From Balneolales bacterium (GTDB taxonomy: Bacteria > Bacteroidota > Rhodothermia > Balneolales > Natronogracilivirgulaceae): a stretch of 7,118 nt of DNA. Shown one piece after another: positions 1 to 6,812 of this stretch. The stretch is from assembly GCA_007133995.1 (NCBI GenBank), contig SLLP01000001.1, positions 1 through 7,118 of the forward strand, read 5' to 3'. Below the pieces are notes generated by a model. That model did no database searches and was not told the DNA's origin. It worked only from the letters and a program-made list of their open reading frames with translations. A program made the position numbers and the translations under genes. Each line of letters begins with the position of its first letter. Position 1 is the stretch's first letter.

Positions 1-13
1 CATCGTGTGCCAT
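1..13 (-). CDS. Start of an unidentified divergent gene (partial, first four codons)
   Basis: On the minus strand an ATG at 13-11 is followed by codons for Ala, His and Asp before the window ends. A good Shine-Dalgarno sequence, AAAGGAG, lies about seven bases upstream of the ATG, and a promoter-like pair TTGGCA-N17-AATAAA lies further upstream (complement of 71-43). These signals together make a real translation start likely, divergent from the ComM-like gene. Four residues do not allow any product to be named. A second in-frame reading cannot be tested, because the rest of the gene is outside the window. Confidence 0.45.
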
Positions 14-42
14 GGTGTCGCTCCTTTCCATTCGCTATCTGT

Positions 43-75
43 TTTATTGGCAGGTTATGGTTGATTGCCAATGAT
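43..75. promoter_or_regulatory. Dyad with overlapping divergent promoter-like elements
   Basis: ATTGGCA (46-52) and TGCCAAT (66-72) form a perfect 7-bp inverted repeat with a 13-base spacer. Each arm contains TTGGCA, which matches five of six bases of the sigma-70 -35 box. On the plus strand TTGGCA (47-52) is followed after 17 bases by AATGAT (70-75, 4/6 to TATAAT). On the minus strand TTGGCA (71-66) is followed after 17 bases by AATAAA (48-43, 4/6). The same site could therefore drive the ComM-like gene and the divergent gene, or bind a dimeric regulator. If the host uses a Bacteroidota-type primary sigma factor (TTTG/TAnnTTTG), the sigma-70 reading would be misleading. The dyad is directly visible; its function is inferred. 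Confidence 0.35.
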
Positions 76-177
76 ATTTTTCCGGATTGAATCCCGGAGT
101 TGCCTTCTGCATTACGCTTGGTTGTACGGTATTTTCAGAATAATGGTTCCATTCTGTTTGATTATAGTACATACTGT

Positions 178-207
178 CCATGGAGATGTAAGGATACGCT
201 TCCATGG
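178..207 (+). other. Possible leader hairpin upstream of the ComM-like gene
   Basis: CCATGGA (178-184) and TCCATGG (201-207) are perfectly complementary over seven bases, with a 16-base loop. If transcription starts near the dyad at 43-75, this hairpin would lie in the 5' leader, about 20 bases before the ribosome binding site, leaving that site exposed. It has no U-run and so is not an intrinsic terminator. It could be chance, since CCATGG is itself palindromic. Confidence 0.2.
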
Positions 208-227
208 TTGTCTAATACGAAAACGAT

Positions 228-233
228 GGAGGA
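228..233 (+). promoter_or_regulatory. Ribosome binding site deciding the comM start
   Basis: GGAGGA lies eight bases before the ATG at 242. It supports that ATG over the in-frame ATG at 65, which has no such site and would add 59 residues that do not resemble the family. The contrast with the minus-strand genes, which lack a strong Shine-Dalgarno sequence, is notable. Confidence 0.75.
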
Positions 234-241
234 AAAGATAC

Positions 242-1777
242 ATGCTGGCACACGCTTATTGCGCTTCGACATTCGGTGTGGATGCGCACCTGATCGATGT
301 GGAAACCAATGCGGTTAACGGCTTGCCCCAGTATTTTCTGGTCGGTCTGCCGGACAGGGCGATCAGTGAATCACGGGATCGCATTGAAGCCGCAGTCAGA
401 AACAGCGGTTTTGAGATGCCGCGAGGTCGAATTACGGTTAATCTGGCTCCGGCCAATCTTCCGAAAGAAGGCAGTTCGTTTGATCTGCCGATAGCAGTCG
501 GTCTACTGGCCATGTCAGGCCAGATCAAGTCGGAAAAGCTGGGTGAAACAATGATTCTTGGCGAGCTGTCACTGGATGGGGCCTTGCGTCCTGTCAAAGG
601 TATTCTTCCCGTCACGGTGGAGGCGAAAAGACACGGATTGAAACAGGTCATAGTTCCTGTCGCGAATGTGAAAGAGGCGGCTGTAGTTTCCGGGGTTGAT
701 GTGTACGGCTTTTCCCATTTGATCCAGGTGACGAACTGGTTAAACGGCATAGTGAGTGCTGATCCGGTGAGGGTGGATTTGGAAGCATTGTTCCGGCGCG
801 AACAGCTGGATTCAGCCTTGGACTTCAGTGATGTGCGTGGACAAGAAAACGTTAAGCGGGCCATGGAAGTGGCGGCAGCCGGCGGCCATAACATTATTAT
901 GGTTGGTTCGCCAGGCTCCGGCAAAACCATGATTGCAAGGCGTCTGCCCTCCATCCTGCCGCCACTATCACTGGATGAGGCTCTGGAAACCACTCGCATC
1001 CAATCGGTGGCCGGTATGCTGACAAACGGATCTTCACTGGTGGTCCGGAGACCTTTTCGGGCACCTCACCATTCCATTTCAGATGCCGCACTCGTTGGGG
1101 GAGGGAGCATCCCTCGTCCCGGTGAAATATCGCTTGCACACAATGGTGTTCTGTTCCTGGATGAGCTGCCTGAGTTCAGAAGAAGCGCTCTTGAGGTGTT
1201 GCGTCAACCACTGGAGGATGGGGAGTTGACCCTGGCCCGGTCTCGCTTTAGTGTGACGTATCCGTCCCGGATCATGCTGGTAGCGTCCATGAATCCGTCA
1301 CCCGGAGGAGACTGGTACGATCCGACAAATCCTGCCTCTTCCACTCCAGATGAAGTTCAAAGATACATGGGAAAAGTCAGCGGCCCCTTGATGGATCGGA
1401 TCGACATCCACGTGGAGGTGAATAAGGTGAATTATGAAGAACTTGCGGTGCCGACACTGTCGGAAGCCTCAGACTCGATCCGGGAGCGGGTGATCAGGGC
1501 CCGGGACCGCCAGAAAAGGCGTTTTGAAAAGGTTTCACACGTTTTTAATAATGCACAGATGAACACGCGCATGGTGCGCAGGGCGTGCGTGCTCGATTCA
1601 GCAGGAGCGGGACTGTTGAAAAAGGCGATGAACGGACTTCGGCTGTCGGCACGAGCGTACGACCGTATTTTAAAGGTGTCGCGCACGATTGCCGATATGG
1701 AGGAGAGCGACCGGATCAGAGCGCACCACATTGCGGAGGCGGTCCAGTACAGATCACTGGACAGGGAGCAACTGTGA
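242..1777 (+). CDS. comM: YifB/ComM family AAA+ ATPase (magnesium chelatase-like)
   Basis: This 511-residue protein has the usual length and layout of the YifB/ComM family. Residues 1-170 form the N-terminal Lon/S5-like ChlI domain, with GLPDRAISESRDRI at 35-48 and ITVNLAPANLPKEGSSFDLP at 64-83. The AAA+ module carries Walker A GSPGSGKT (222-229), the RPFRAPHHS family motif (270-278), Walker B VLFLDE (303-308), sensor-1 Asn351 and the GPLMDRID arginine motif (381-388). A C-terminal helical Mg-chelatase domain follows (about 410-505). In Vibrio cholerae ComM is a hexameric helicase that promotes branch migration during natural transformation; a cytosolic role in recombination is the best guess here. 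The start at 242 is fixed by GGAGGA and by the family N-terminus. The segment after sensor 1 reads NPSPGGDW and has no cysteines, where many relatives carry NPCPCG and a second Cys pair. The gene converges with queA, 13 bases away. Confidence 0.95.
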   Translation: MLAHAYCASTFGVDAHLIDVETNAVNGLPQYFLVGLPDRAISESRDRIEAAVRNSGFEMPRGRITVNLAPANLPKEGSSFDLPIAVGLLAMSGQIKSEKLGETMILGELSLDGALRPVKGILPVTVEAKRHGLKQVIVPVANVKEAAVVSGVDVYGFSHLIQVTNWLNGIVSADPVRVDLEALFRREQLDSALDFSDVRGQENVKRAMEVAAAGGHNIIMVGSPGSGKTMIARRLPSILPPLSLDEALETTRIQSVAGMLTNGSSLVVRRPFRAPHHSISDAALVGGGSIPRPGEISLAHNGVLFLDELPEFRRSALEVLRQPLEDGELTLARSRFSVTYPSRIMLVASMNPSPGGDWYDPTNPASSTPDEVQRYMGKVSGPLMDRIDIHVEVNKVNYEELAVPTLSEASDSIRERVIRARDRQKRRFEKVSHVFNNAQMNTRMVRRACVLDSAGAGLLKKAMNGLRLSARAYDRILKVSRTIADMEESDRIRAHHIAEAVQYRSLDREQL

Positions 1778-1795
1778 TGACTCCGGGGCATCACA
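1773..1795. repeat. Inverted repeat spanning both convergent stop codons
   Basis: TGTGATG (1773-1779) and CATCACA (1789-1795) are perfectly complementary, with a nine-base loop. The TGA stop of the ComM-like gene (1775-1777) is in the left arm and the TGA stop of queA (complement of 1793-1791) is in the right arm. A hairpin here could end or stabilise both convergent transcripts. It lacks a T-run on either side, so it is not a standard intrinsic terminator. Confidence 0.4.
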
Positions 1796-2876
1796 ACAGC
1801 AGCATGGCGTCACCAAATGAATAAAACCGGTACTTTTCCTTGATAGCGTGCTTGTAAATGCGGCGCATTTCATCAATGCCGGTGAACGCGGAGATCATCA
1901 TCAGCAGGGTGCTTTTGGGCAGATGGAAGTTGGTGATTAGCGAGTCGACAGCCAGGAACTGGTAGCCAGGTTTTATGAAGATATCTGTGTCACCCTCACA
2001 GGCATTGAAATTGCGAAAAAAGACATTTTCTGCTTTACCAATGCCGGCAGATACCGGAGGAACGGCAGAAACTTGTGCTGCCGACTCAAGTACTCTTGCA
2101 CTGGTGGTACCCACAGCCGTGATGTGATGGGAATGCCTCAGTTTTTTTGCCTCTTCTTCTGGAATCTGATACCATTCGGAGTGCATTTTATGCTCGCTGA
2201 TATTCTCCGTCTTGACCGGGGCGAAGGTGCCTAGCCCCACATGCAGAGTCAACTCAACCGTTTCGATGGATTTTTGTGACAGGGCATTGAATATGCGATC
2301 GGTGAAATGAAGTCCGGCTGTCGGTGCCGCCTTGCTGCCATCGTCTCTGGCATAAACGGTCTGGTAACGATCCGACAGGGTTTCATCCGGGCGGATATAG
2401 GGTGGAAAAGGGGTGCGGCGGAATGGATCGAAGACAGGATCGTTGACCGGGATGTTGAAGCGCAGGGTGCGCAGGCCGTCCTCGGAAATTTGCAGTACTT
2501 CAGCACGTATCGGCTCAGAAAACCGGCTGTCAGCCGGAGAACCCTCGGAAAGTTCCACGGAGCGTCCAAGTTTAAACGCTTTTCCTGGCCGGATCATCGC
2601 TTCGATAGTATGCGGATCGATTACCCGTATAACGAATACCTCTTTTTTCCCGAAAACCAGCCGGGCCTTTTCGACCCTGGAGATGTTGATCACCAGTGCA
2701 GAATTCTCCGGCAAATAATCCGGAAGCCGGTAGAAATAATCATCGGTAATAGACTGATCGGATCTGTTATAGACAAGAAGGCGGGAGTGATCTCTTGGCT
2801 CAGCAGGTTTCTGTGCAATCAGTGATTCAGGCAGATGATAATCAAAGTCGGAAAGAGAAAATTTATGATCGGACAT
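1791..2876 (-). CDS. queA: S-adenosylmethionine:tRNA ribosyltransferase-isomerase
   Basis: QueA transfers and isomerises the ribosyl part of S-adenosylmethionine onto 7-aminomethyl-7-deazaguanine at tRNA position 34, giving epoxyqueuosine; it acts in the cytosol. The 361-residue protein is of family length. Recognisable blocks are FDYHLPESLIAQKP (11-24), PFPPYI (156-161), DRYQTVYA (169-176), APTAGLHFTD (184-193), LTLHVGLGTFAPV (209-221), HKMHSEWY (229-236), AVGTTSARVLESAA (254-267), LITNFHLPKSTLLM (313-326) and EKYRFYSFGDAM (347-358). The region at 61-83 is unusual: the common NNTRV is NISRV (64-68), and the usual GG(K)xE loop is shortened to FGKKEVFV (75-82). The ATG at 2876 follows an A-rich stretch with no Shine-Dalgarno sequence. 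It is 113 bp from the transporter upstream; read-through from that gene is possible. Confidence 0.95.
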   Translation of the reverse strand: MSDHKFSLSDFDYHLPESLIAQKPAEPRDHSRLLVYNRSDQSITDDYFYRLPDYLPENSALVINISRVEKARLVFGKKEVFVIRVIDPHTIEAMIRPGKAFKLGRSVELSEGSPADSRFSEPIRAEVLQISEDGLRTLRFNIPVNDPVFDPFRRTPFPPYIRPDETLSDRYQTVYARDDGSKAAPTAGLHFTDRIFNALSQKSIETVELTLHVGLGTFAPVKTENISEHKMHSEWYQIPEEEAKKLRHSHHITAVGTTSARVLESAAQVSAVPPVSAGIGKAENVFFRNFNACEGDTDIFIKPGYQFLAVDSLITNFHLPKSTLLMMISAFTGIDEMRRIYKHAIKEKYRFYSFGDAMLLL

Positions 2877-2989
2877 TCGTTTTTTTTTAGATGCACATTT
2901 GGCACAGATTTACTTAAAGAAACCTGAAAATAGCCATTTATAATGATCGTATACCCGGGTTTGAGTCAGCTCACAGGTAGCCGGATGAA

Positions 2990-4741
2990 TTAAGCGGTGT
3001 GCTCAGGATCATCCACATCATCCACCAGAAATGTCAGACCGGCAGCAAGAATCCAGGTGCCGCCACCCAGAATCAGGGCGAATATCGCCTGTCCGTCAAA
3101 TATTGTGCCGACAATAAAACCCAGAATGGATGCTGCAAGTATCTGGGGAAGAACGATAAAGAAATTAAATATTCCCATGTAAATTCCCATTTTTGCCGCA
3201 GGAAGGGATCCAGCCAGTATGGCATAGGGCATGGACAGAATGCTGGCCCAGGCGAGGCCGACACCCACCATGGCGACCAGTATCATCATGGGATTAGTGA
3301 TGAAATAGATGGATATCAATCCGATGGCTCCGGCTACAAGAGCAACCGCGTGTGTGATTTTCCTGTTTGTGTAGCCGGCCAGAACTGGAAGCAGGAAAGC
3401 GACGAGAGCAGCAAATCCGTTGTAAATACCAAAAGAGACACCGACCCAGTCAGCTCCTTCATTGTACTCTTTTTCGATATGCCGCAATGTTTGGCGTGTG
3501 CCTTCTGACAATTCAACCCGGCCTTCTTCAACAAAGAAATTCACCACCCGCATGCTTGCAGTTACATTTGACTGCCCTGCTTCAATTTGAGCCTGATAGG
3601 AATCCAGATCCTGTTGGACCCGACCGAATCGATCGTACCAGTCGGCCTCGGTTCGGGTTTCCAGAATAGCGCCTGCCTCAACAAGTTCAGAAACTTCCAT
3701 GGCATCCAGGCGCATATCATAGATGTGGCTGGTTACAGCTGAAGTGGTATAGATCCACATGGCAAACAGGGCGAACCAGGAAAAGAACTGGACCACTGCA
3801 AGTTGCTTCATGGTTTTGGGCATCAGGTAGAGATCGTCGAAAATAACAACCAGCCCGTTTCGGCTGCCTCTGCGCTGAAAAAGGCCCGAAATTACAAGAA
3901 CAAGCCCAATTGCCGCTATACCGATGGTCAGGATGTACAACTCTTCCGCATATCCGCGCATGTATACAATGGCCGACATCAGCAATCCCAATATGATCAG
4001 GATCGGTCCGTGTTTGATTTTGGTACCGGCCCGTTCTTCAGAGGGTTCCTCCGGTTTCTCAATTTTCTGATTTATGCCATGCTCCGTCTTTTCCGCCTCT
4101 TCAAACGCCTCCAGCTCTTCCGGACTGTATTCTTTGGTTTTGATGATGGTCCACATGACAGCAAGAAAGAAGACGGCACCGCCGAAGTAGAACGAAAACT
4201 TGACAGAGTCCGGGATCATGCCCTCAGGTGCAACATTGGAAATACCGAACCAGTTGGTCATGATATAGGGAAGGAATGAGCCGACAAAAGCGGCGGTCCC
4301 GATAAAAAAGGACTGCATGGCAAAGCCCTTGGTGCGCTGCTCAGATGGGAGCATGTCCCCGACAAAAGCACGAAATGGCTCCATGGTGATGTTGATGGAG
4401 GCGTCCAGTATCCAAAGCATTCCCGCTGCAATCCACAAATAGGGAGAATTGGGCATGATGAGCAGCGCCAGGGATGCGCAGATGGCCCCGATGAGAAAAA
4501 ACGGACGTCTGCGTCCGAACCGGTTCCACGTATTGTCACTCAGGTAGCCTACGATGGGCTGGACGATCAGTCCGGTGACAGGAGCGGCAATCCAGAGGAT
4601 CGGTATCTGTGATACATCAGCACCGAGTGTTTCAAAAATCCGGCTCACATTGGCATTCTGAAGGGCGAATCCGAACTGGATTCCGAGGAACCCGAAACTC
4701 ATGTTCCAGATTTGCCAAAAGGATAGACGCGGCTTCTTCAT
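2990..4741 (-). CDS. MFS sugar transporter, SLC45/GPH-like, with a large extra loop
   Basis: This 583-residue inner-membrane protein is probably a proton- or cation-coupled sugar carrier related to SLC45-type and bacterial maltose/sucrose transporters; the substrate cannot be read from the sequence. MFS motif A is GYLSDNTWNRFGRRRP (65-80). Family blocks include GDMLPSEQRTKGFAMQSFF (128-146), MPKTMKQLAVVQFFSWFALF (307-326), YNEGADWVGVSF (426-437) and MGIYMGIFNFFIVLPQI (518-534). Predicted membrane helices lie near 8-28, 48-67, 80-96, 101-120, 142-162, 182-200, 246-262, 268-287, 314-333, 433-455, 463-481, 486-507, 518-543 and 552-573. That is 14, two more than the MFS standard. A charged loop of about 40 residues (203-243) follows helix 6, and a hydrophilic insertion (about 341-425) follows the seventh core helix, probably on the periplasmic side. 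The start has no Shine-Dalgarno sequence. A 24-bp palindrome lies 45 bp upstream. Confidence 0.85.
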   Translation of the reverse strand: MKKPRLSFWQIWNMSFGFLGIQFGFALQNANVSRIFETLGADVSQIPILWIAAPVTGLIVQPIVGYLSDNTWNRFGRRRPFFLIGAICASLALLIMPNSPYLWIAAGMLWILDASINITMEPFRAFVGDMLPSEQRTKGFAMQSFFIGTAAFVGSFLPYIMTNWFGISNVAPEGMIPDSVKFSFYFGGAVFFLAVMWTIIKTKEYSPEELEAFEEAEKTEHGINQKIEKPEEPSEERAGTKIKHGPILIILGLLMSAIVYMRGYAEELYILTIGIAAIGLVLVISGLFQRRGSRNGLVVIFDDLYLMPKTMKQLAVVQFFSWFALFAMWIYTTSAVTSHIYDMRLDAMEVSELVEAGAILETRTEADWYDRFGRVQQDLDSYQAQIEAGQSNVTASMRVVNFFVEEGRVELSEGTRQTLRHIEKEYNEGADWVGVSFGIYNGFAALVAFLLPVLAGYTNRKITHAVALVAGAIGLISIYFITNPMMILVAMVGVGLAWASILSMPYAILAGSLPAAKMGIYMGIFNFFIVLPQILAASILGFIVGTIFDGQAIFALILGGGTWILAAGLTFLVDDVDDPEHTA

Positions 4742-4786
4742 TGTTTGTAAATTTAGCTTGAAACCCAGTTAAATAAATGCGGATAC

Positions 4787-4810
4787 AGTAATGTAAGGGC
4801 TTTCATTACT
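4787..4810. promoter_or_regulatory. 24-bp near-perfect palindrome, candidate operator of the transporter gene
   Basis: AGTAATG (4787-4793) and CATTACT (4804-4810) are perfect inverted copies. The inner bases also match, so that 10 of 12 positions per half-site are symmetric. It is centred about 57 bp before the transporter ATG and lies outside any gene. Size and position suit a dimeric transcription factor such as a sugar-responsive repressor or activator, but no regulator gene is in the window. It could also fold as a hairpin in RNA; there is no T-run after it. I could not find a convincing promoter to anchor it. Confidence 0.4.
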
Positions 4811-4841
4811 TTGATCGCGCAATCTAGCAAACTCTTTTACC

Positions 4842-4909
4842 AAAAAAAACAGCTAAACCCGATGAATATGGCGGAATGATCAGATCGCGTCGCCGACAGG
4901 CTGTTTTTT
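4842..4909 (-). terminator. Possible terminator after dxs
   Basis: On the minus strand AAAAAACAGC (4909-4900) pairs perfectly with GCTGTTTTTT (4853-4844), which runs into eight Ts (4849-4842). The upstream arm lies inside the last codons of dxs. The 46-base interval is long for an intrinsic terminator, although smaller pairs within it (for example GGCG with CGCC) could compact it. It would separate the xseB-dxs transcript from the transporter gene. Confidence 0.3.
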
Positions 4910-6811
4910 AATCAATTTCATAACTTCGGAAACAATACCATCCGAATCCAAACCCAATTCGTGATGCAACTGTTGTTGCGTGCCGTGTTCGACCACAGCA
5001 TCAGGTACGCCCATGATCTTCATAATGGGCCGTTTTTCCTTTTCCATGTAGTATTCGGCAACGGCAGATCCAAAACCACCCTGGCGAGCAGCATCCTCTA
5101 TGGTAATGACGTAATCATAACGTCTTGCGATGAGGTCCAGCATGTCCGTATCAAGCGGTTTGGCGAAGCGCATATCATAATGAGCGGCTGATACACCAAG
5201 CATGAGAAGCTTCTCTCTGGCTTCTGCAACATATTTTCCGATAGTTCCGAAGCTGAGAACGGCAACATCTTCGCCCTCTTTTATCATTTTTCCGGTTCCC
5301 GGGGTGATATATTTGTATTCGCTACCGGCTTCCATGCCGGTTGCCTCTCCACGCGGGTACCGGATAGCAAATGCACCGTCATCGTAGCGGGAAGCGGTGA
5401 AAAGCATATTTCGCAAATCTTCTTCATTCATCGGTGCAGCAACGACCATATTGGGCAGGCAGCGCATGTAAGCAACATCATAGAGTCCATGATGAGTGGG
5501 CCCGTCAGCCCCTGATACGCCCGCCCGGTCCATGCTGAAAACAACAGGCAGCTTCTGGATAGCCACATCGTGAACCACCTGATCGTATCCGCGCTGGAGA
5601 AAGGTGGAGTAAATAGCAACCACCGGTTTGAGACCTTGCGTTGCAAGACCGGCGGCAAAAGTAACAGCATGTTGTTCGGCAATTCCCACATCAAAGGCAC
5701 GCTCCGGTAATTCTTCCATCATTTTCAACATGCTTGTGCCGCTTGGCATAGCCGCCGTAATTCCGACTACTTTGGGATTCTTCCTGGCCAGGTCAATGAG
5801 CGTATCGGCGAAAACATCCTGGTATTTTGGAACAGGTTTTTTAACCGATATTCCAGAGAGGGAATTTCCGGTGAGCTTATCGAAAGGACTTCCGGAGGCG
5901 TGCCATTTGACCTGATCACGCTCGGCAGGCGCAAAGCCTTTTCCCTTCACTGTTACAACATGAAGCAGTTTTGGTCCGCTCACCTGTTTAAGATCATGCA
6001 ACTGGCGGGTCAGGTTTTTAACATTATGGCCGTCGACCGGACCGTAGTATTTAAAACCGAGCGACCGGAAGAGTGAACCCGGAGTGAGGGCACTGGTGAG
6101 GGCAGATTCAAGCCGTGATGCCATTTTTCGCATTTTATCACCGGCACCTTTAAAGTATCCGAGCATGTCATACAAATCGTCACGGATTTTATTGAATGTC
6201 TGAGAGGTGGTGATATCGGCGAGATACTCGTTCAGCGCCCCGACGTTGGGATCTATGGACATGCGATTATCATTCAAAATGACAAGAATATCGCTGTTCT
6301 GTACACCGGCATTGTTGAGTCCCTCAAAAGCGAGCCCCGCAGTCATGGCGCCATCGCCAATAACCGCAACAACTTTTTGGTCTTTCTTTAATAAGTCGCG
6401 CGCTACAGACATTCCAAGGCCAGCCGAAATCGAGGTACTGGAATGCCCTACTCCAAACGTGTCAAAAGGGCTTTCGGTCCGTTTCGGGAAACCGGATAAA
6501 CCGAGATATTTACGGTTGGTGTGAAAATTATCGCGACGCCCGGTAAAGATTTTATGTCCGTATGCCTGATGGCCGACATCCCATACCAGCAGATCATCGG
6601 GCGTGTCATAAACATAATGCAGTGCTGCGGTTAGCTCAACCACTCCGAGGCTTGCGCCGAAATGTCCGCCATGAACGGATACGATATCTATAATGAAATC
6701 ACGCAGTTCCAGACACACCTGAGGGAGCTGATCCGCAGAGAGCTTTTTTAGATCGTCCGGACTATTGATCTTGGCAAGAAGAGGTCCGGGAACCACCGGT
6801 TTTTTCTCCAT
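4880..6811 (-). CDS. dxs: 1-deoxy-D-xylulose-5-phosphate synthase
   Basis: Dxs condenses pyruvate and glyceraldehyde 3-phosphate, with thiamine diphosphate and Mg2+, into DXP. This is the first step of the MEP isoprenoid pathway and also a precursor of thiamine and pyridoxal. The 643-residue protein has full family length. The N-terminal thiamine-diphosphate domain has HGGHFGASLG (47-56, His50 likely catalytic), WDVGHQAYGHKI (77-88), and the cofactor/metal motif GDGAM (152-156) running to LNDNRMSIDPNVGAL (179-193). The pyrimidine-binding domain has FDVGIAEQHAVTFAAGLA (373-390, Glu379) and DRAGVSGADGPTHHG (428-442, His440). A C-terminal transketolase domain follows (about 510-630). No key residue is missing. 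The start codon lies one base after the xseB stop, with only an A-rich stretch in place of a Shine-Dalgarno sequence, so translation is probably coupled to xseB. Confidence 0.98.
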   Translation of the reverse strand: MEKKPVVPGPLLAKINSPDDLKKLSADQLPQVCLELRDFIIDIVSVHGGHFGASLGVVELTAALHYVYDTPDDLLVWDVGHQAYGHKIFTGRRDNFHTNRKYLGLSGFPKRTESPFDTFGVGHSSTSISAGLGMSVARDLLKKDQKVVAVIGDGAMTAGLAFEGLNNAGVQNSDILVILNDNRMSIDPNVGALNEYLADITTSQTFNKIRDDLYDMLGYFKGAGDKMRKMASRLESALTSALTPGSLFRSLGFKYYGPVDGHNVKNLTRQLHDLKQVSGPKLLHVVTVKGKGFAPAERDQVKWHASGSPFDKLTGNSLSGISVKKPVPKYQDVFADTLIDLARKNPKVVGITAAMPSGTSMLKMMEELPERAFDVGIAEQHAVTFAAGLATQGLKPVVAIYSTFLQRGYDQVVHDVAIQKLPVVFSMDRAGVSGADGPTHHGLYDVAYMRCLPNMVVAAPMNEEDLRNMLFTASRYDDGAFAIRYPRGEATGMEAGSEYKYITPGTGKMIKEGEDVAVLSFGTIGKYVAEAREKLLMLGVSAAHYDMRFAKPLDTDMLDLIARRYDYVITIEDAARQGGFGSAVAEYYMEKEKRPIMKIMGVPDAVVEHGTQQQLHHELGLDSDGIVSEVMKLIKKQPVGDAI

Positions 6812-6812
6812 T

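Noticed and set aside
163..168. TATAGT as a -10 box for the ComM-like gene
   Set aside because: It matches five of six bases, but there is no -35 partner 16-18 bp upstream and no correctly placed TGn extension.
65..241. A 59-residue N-terminal extension of the ComM-like protein from the in-frame ATG at 65
   Set aside because: It has no ribosome binding site, does not resemble the family and overlaps the control region. The ATG at 242 has GGAGGA and the expected N-terminus.
2307..2825. 172-codon open frame on the plus strand opposite queA
   Set aside because: It is antisense to a fully conserved gene, with no family motif and no ribosome binding site. The same applies to the other long frames opposite the ComM-like gene, the transporter and dxs.
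2951..2974. Terminator after the transporter gene (ACCCGGGT and TGAG/CTCA palindromes)
   Set aside because: The stems are at most four base pairs and no T-run follows.
2877..2989. Promoter or small RNA between the transporter gene and queA
   Set aside because: TATAAA and TAAATCTG-like boxes exist on the minus strand but none has a partner at proper spacing. No stable hairpin with a T-run is visible.
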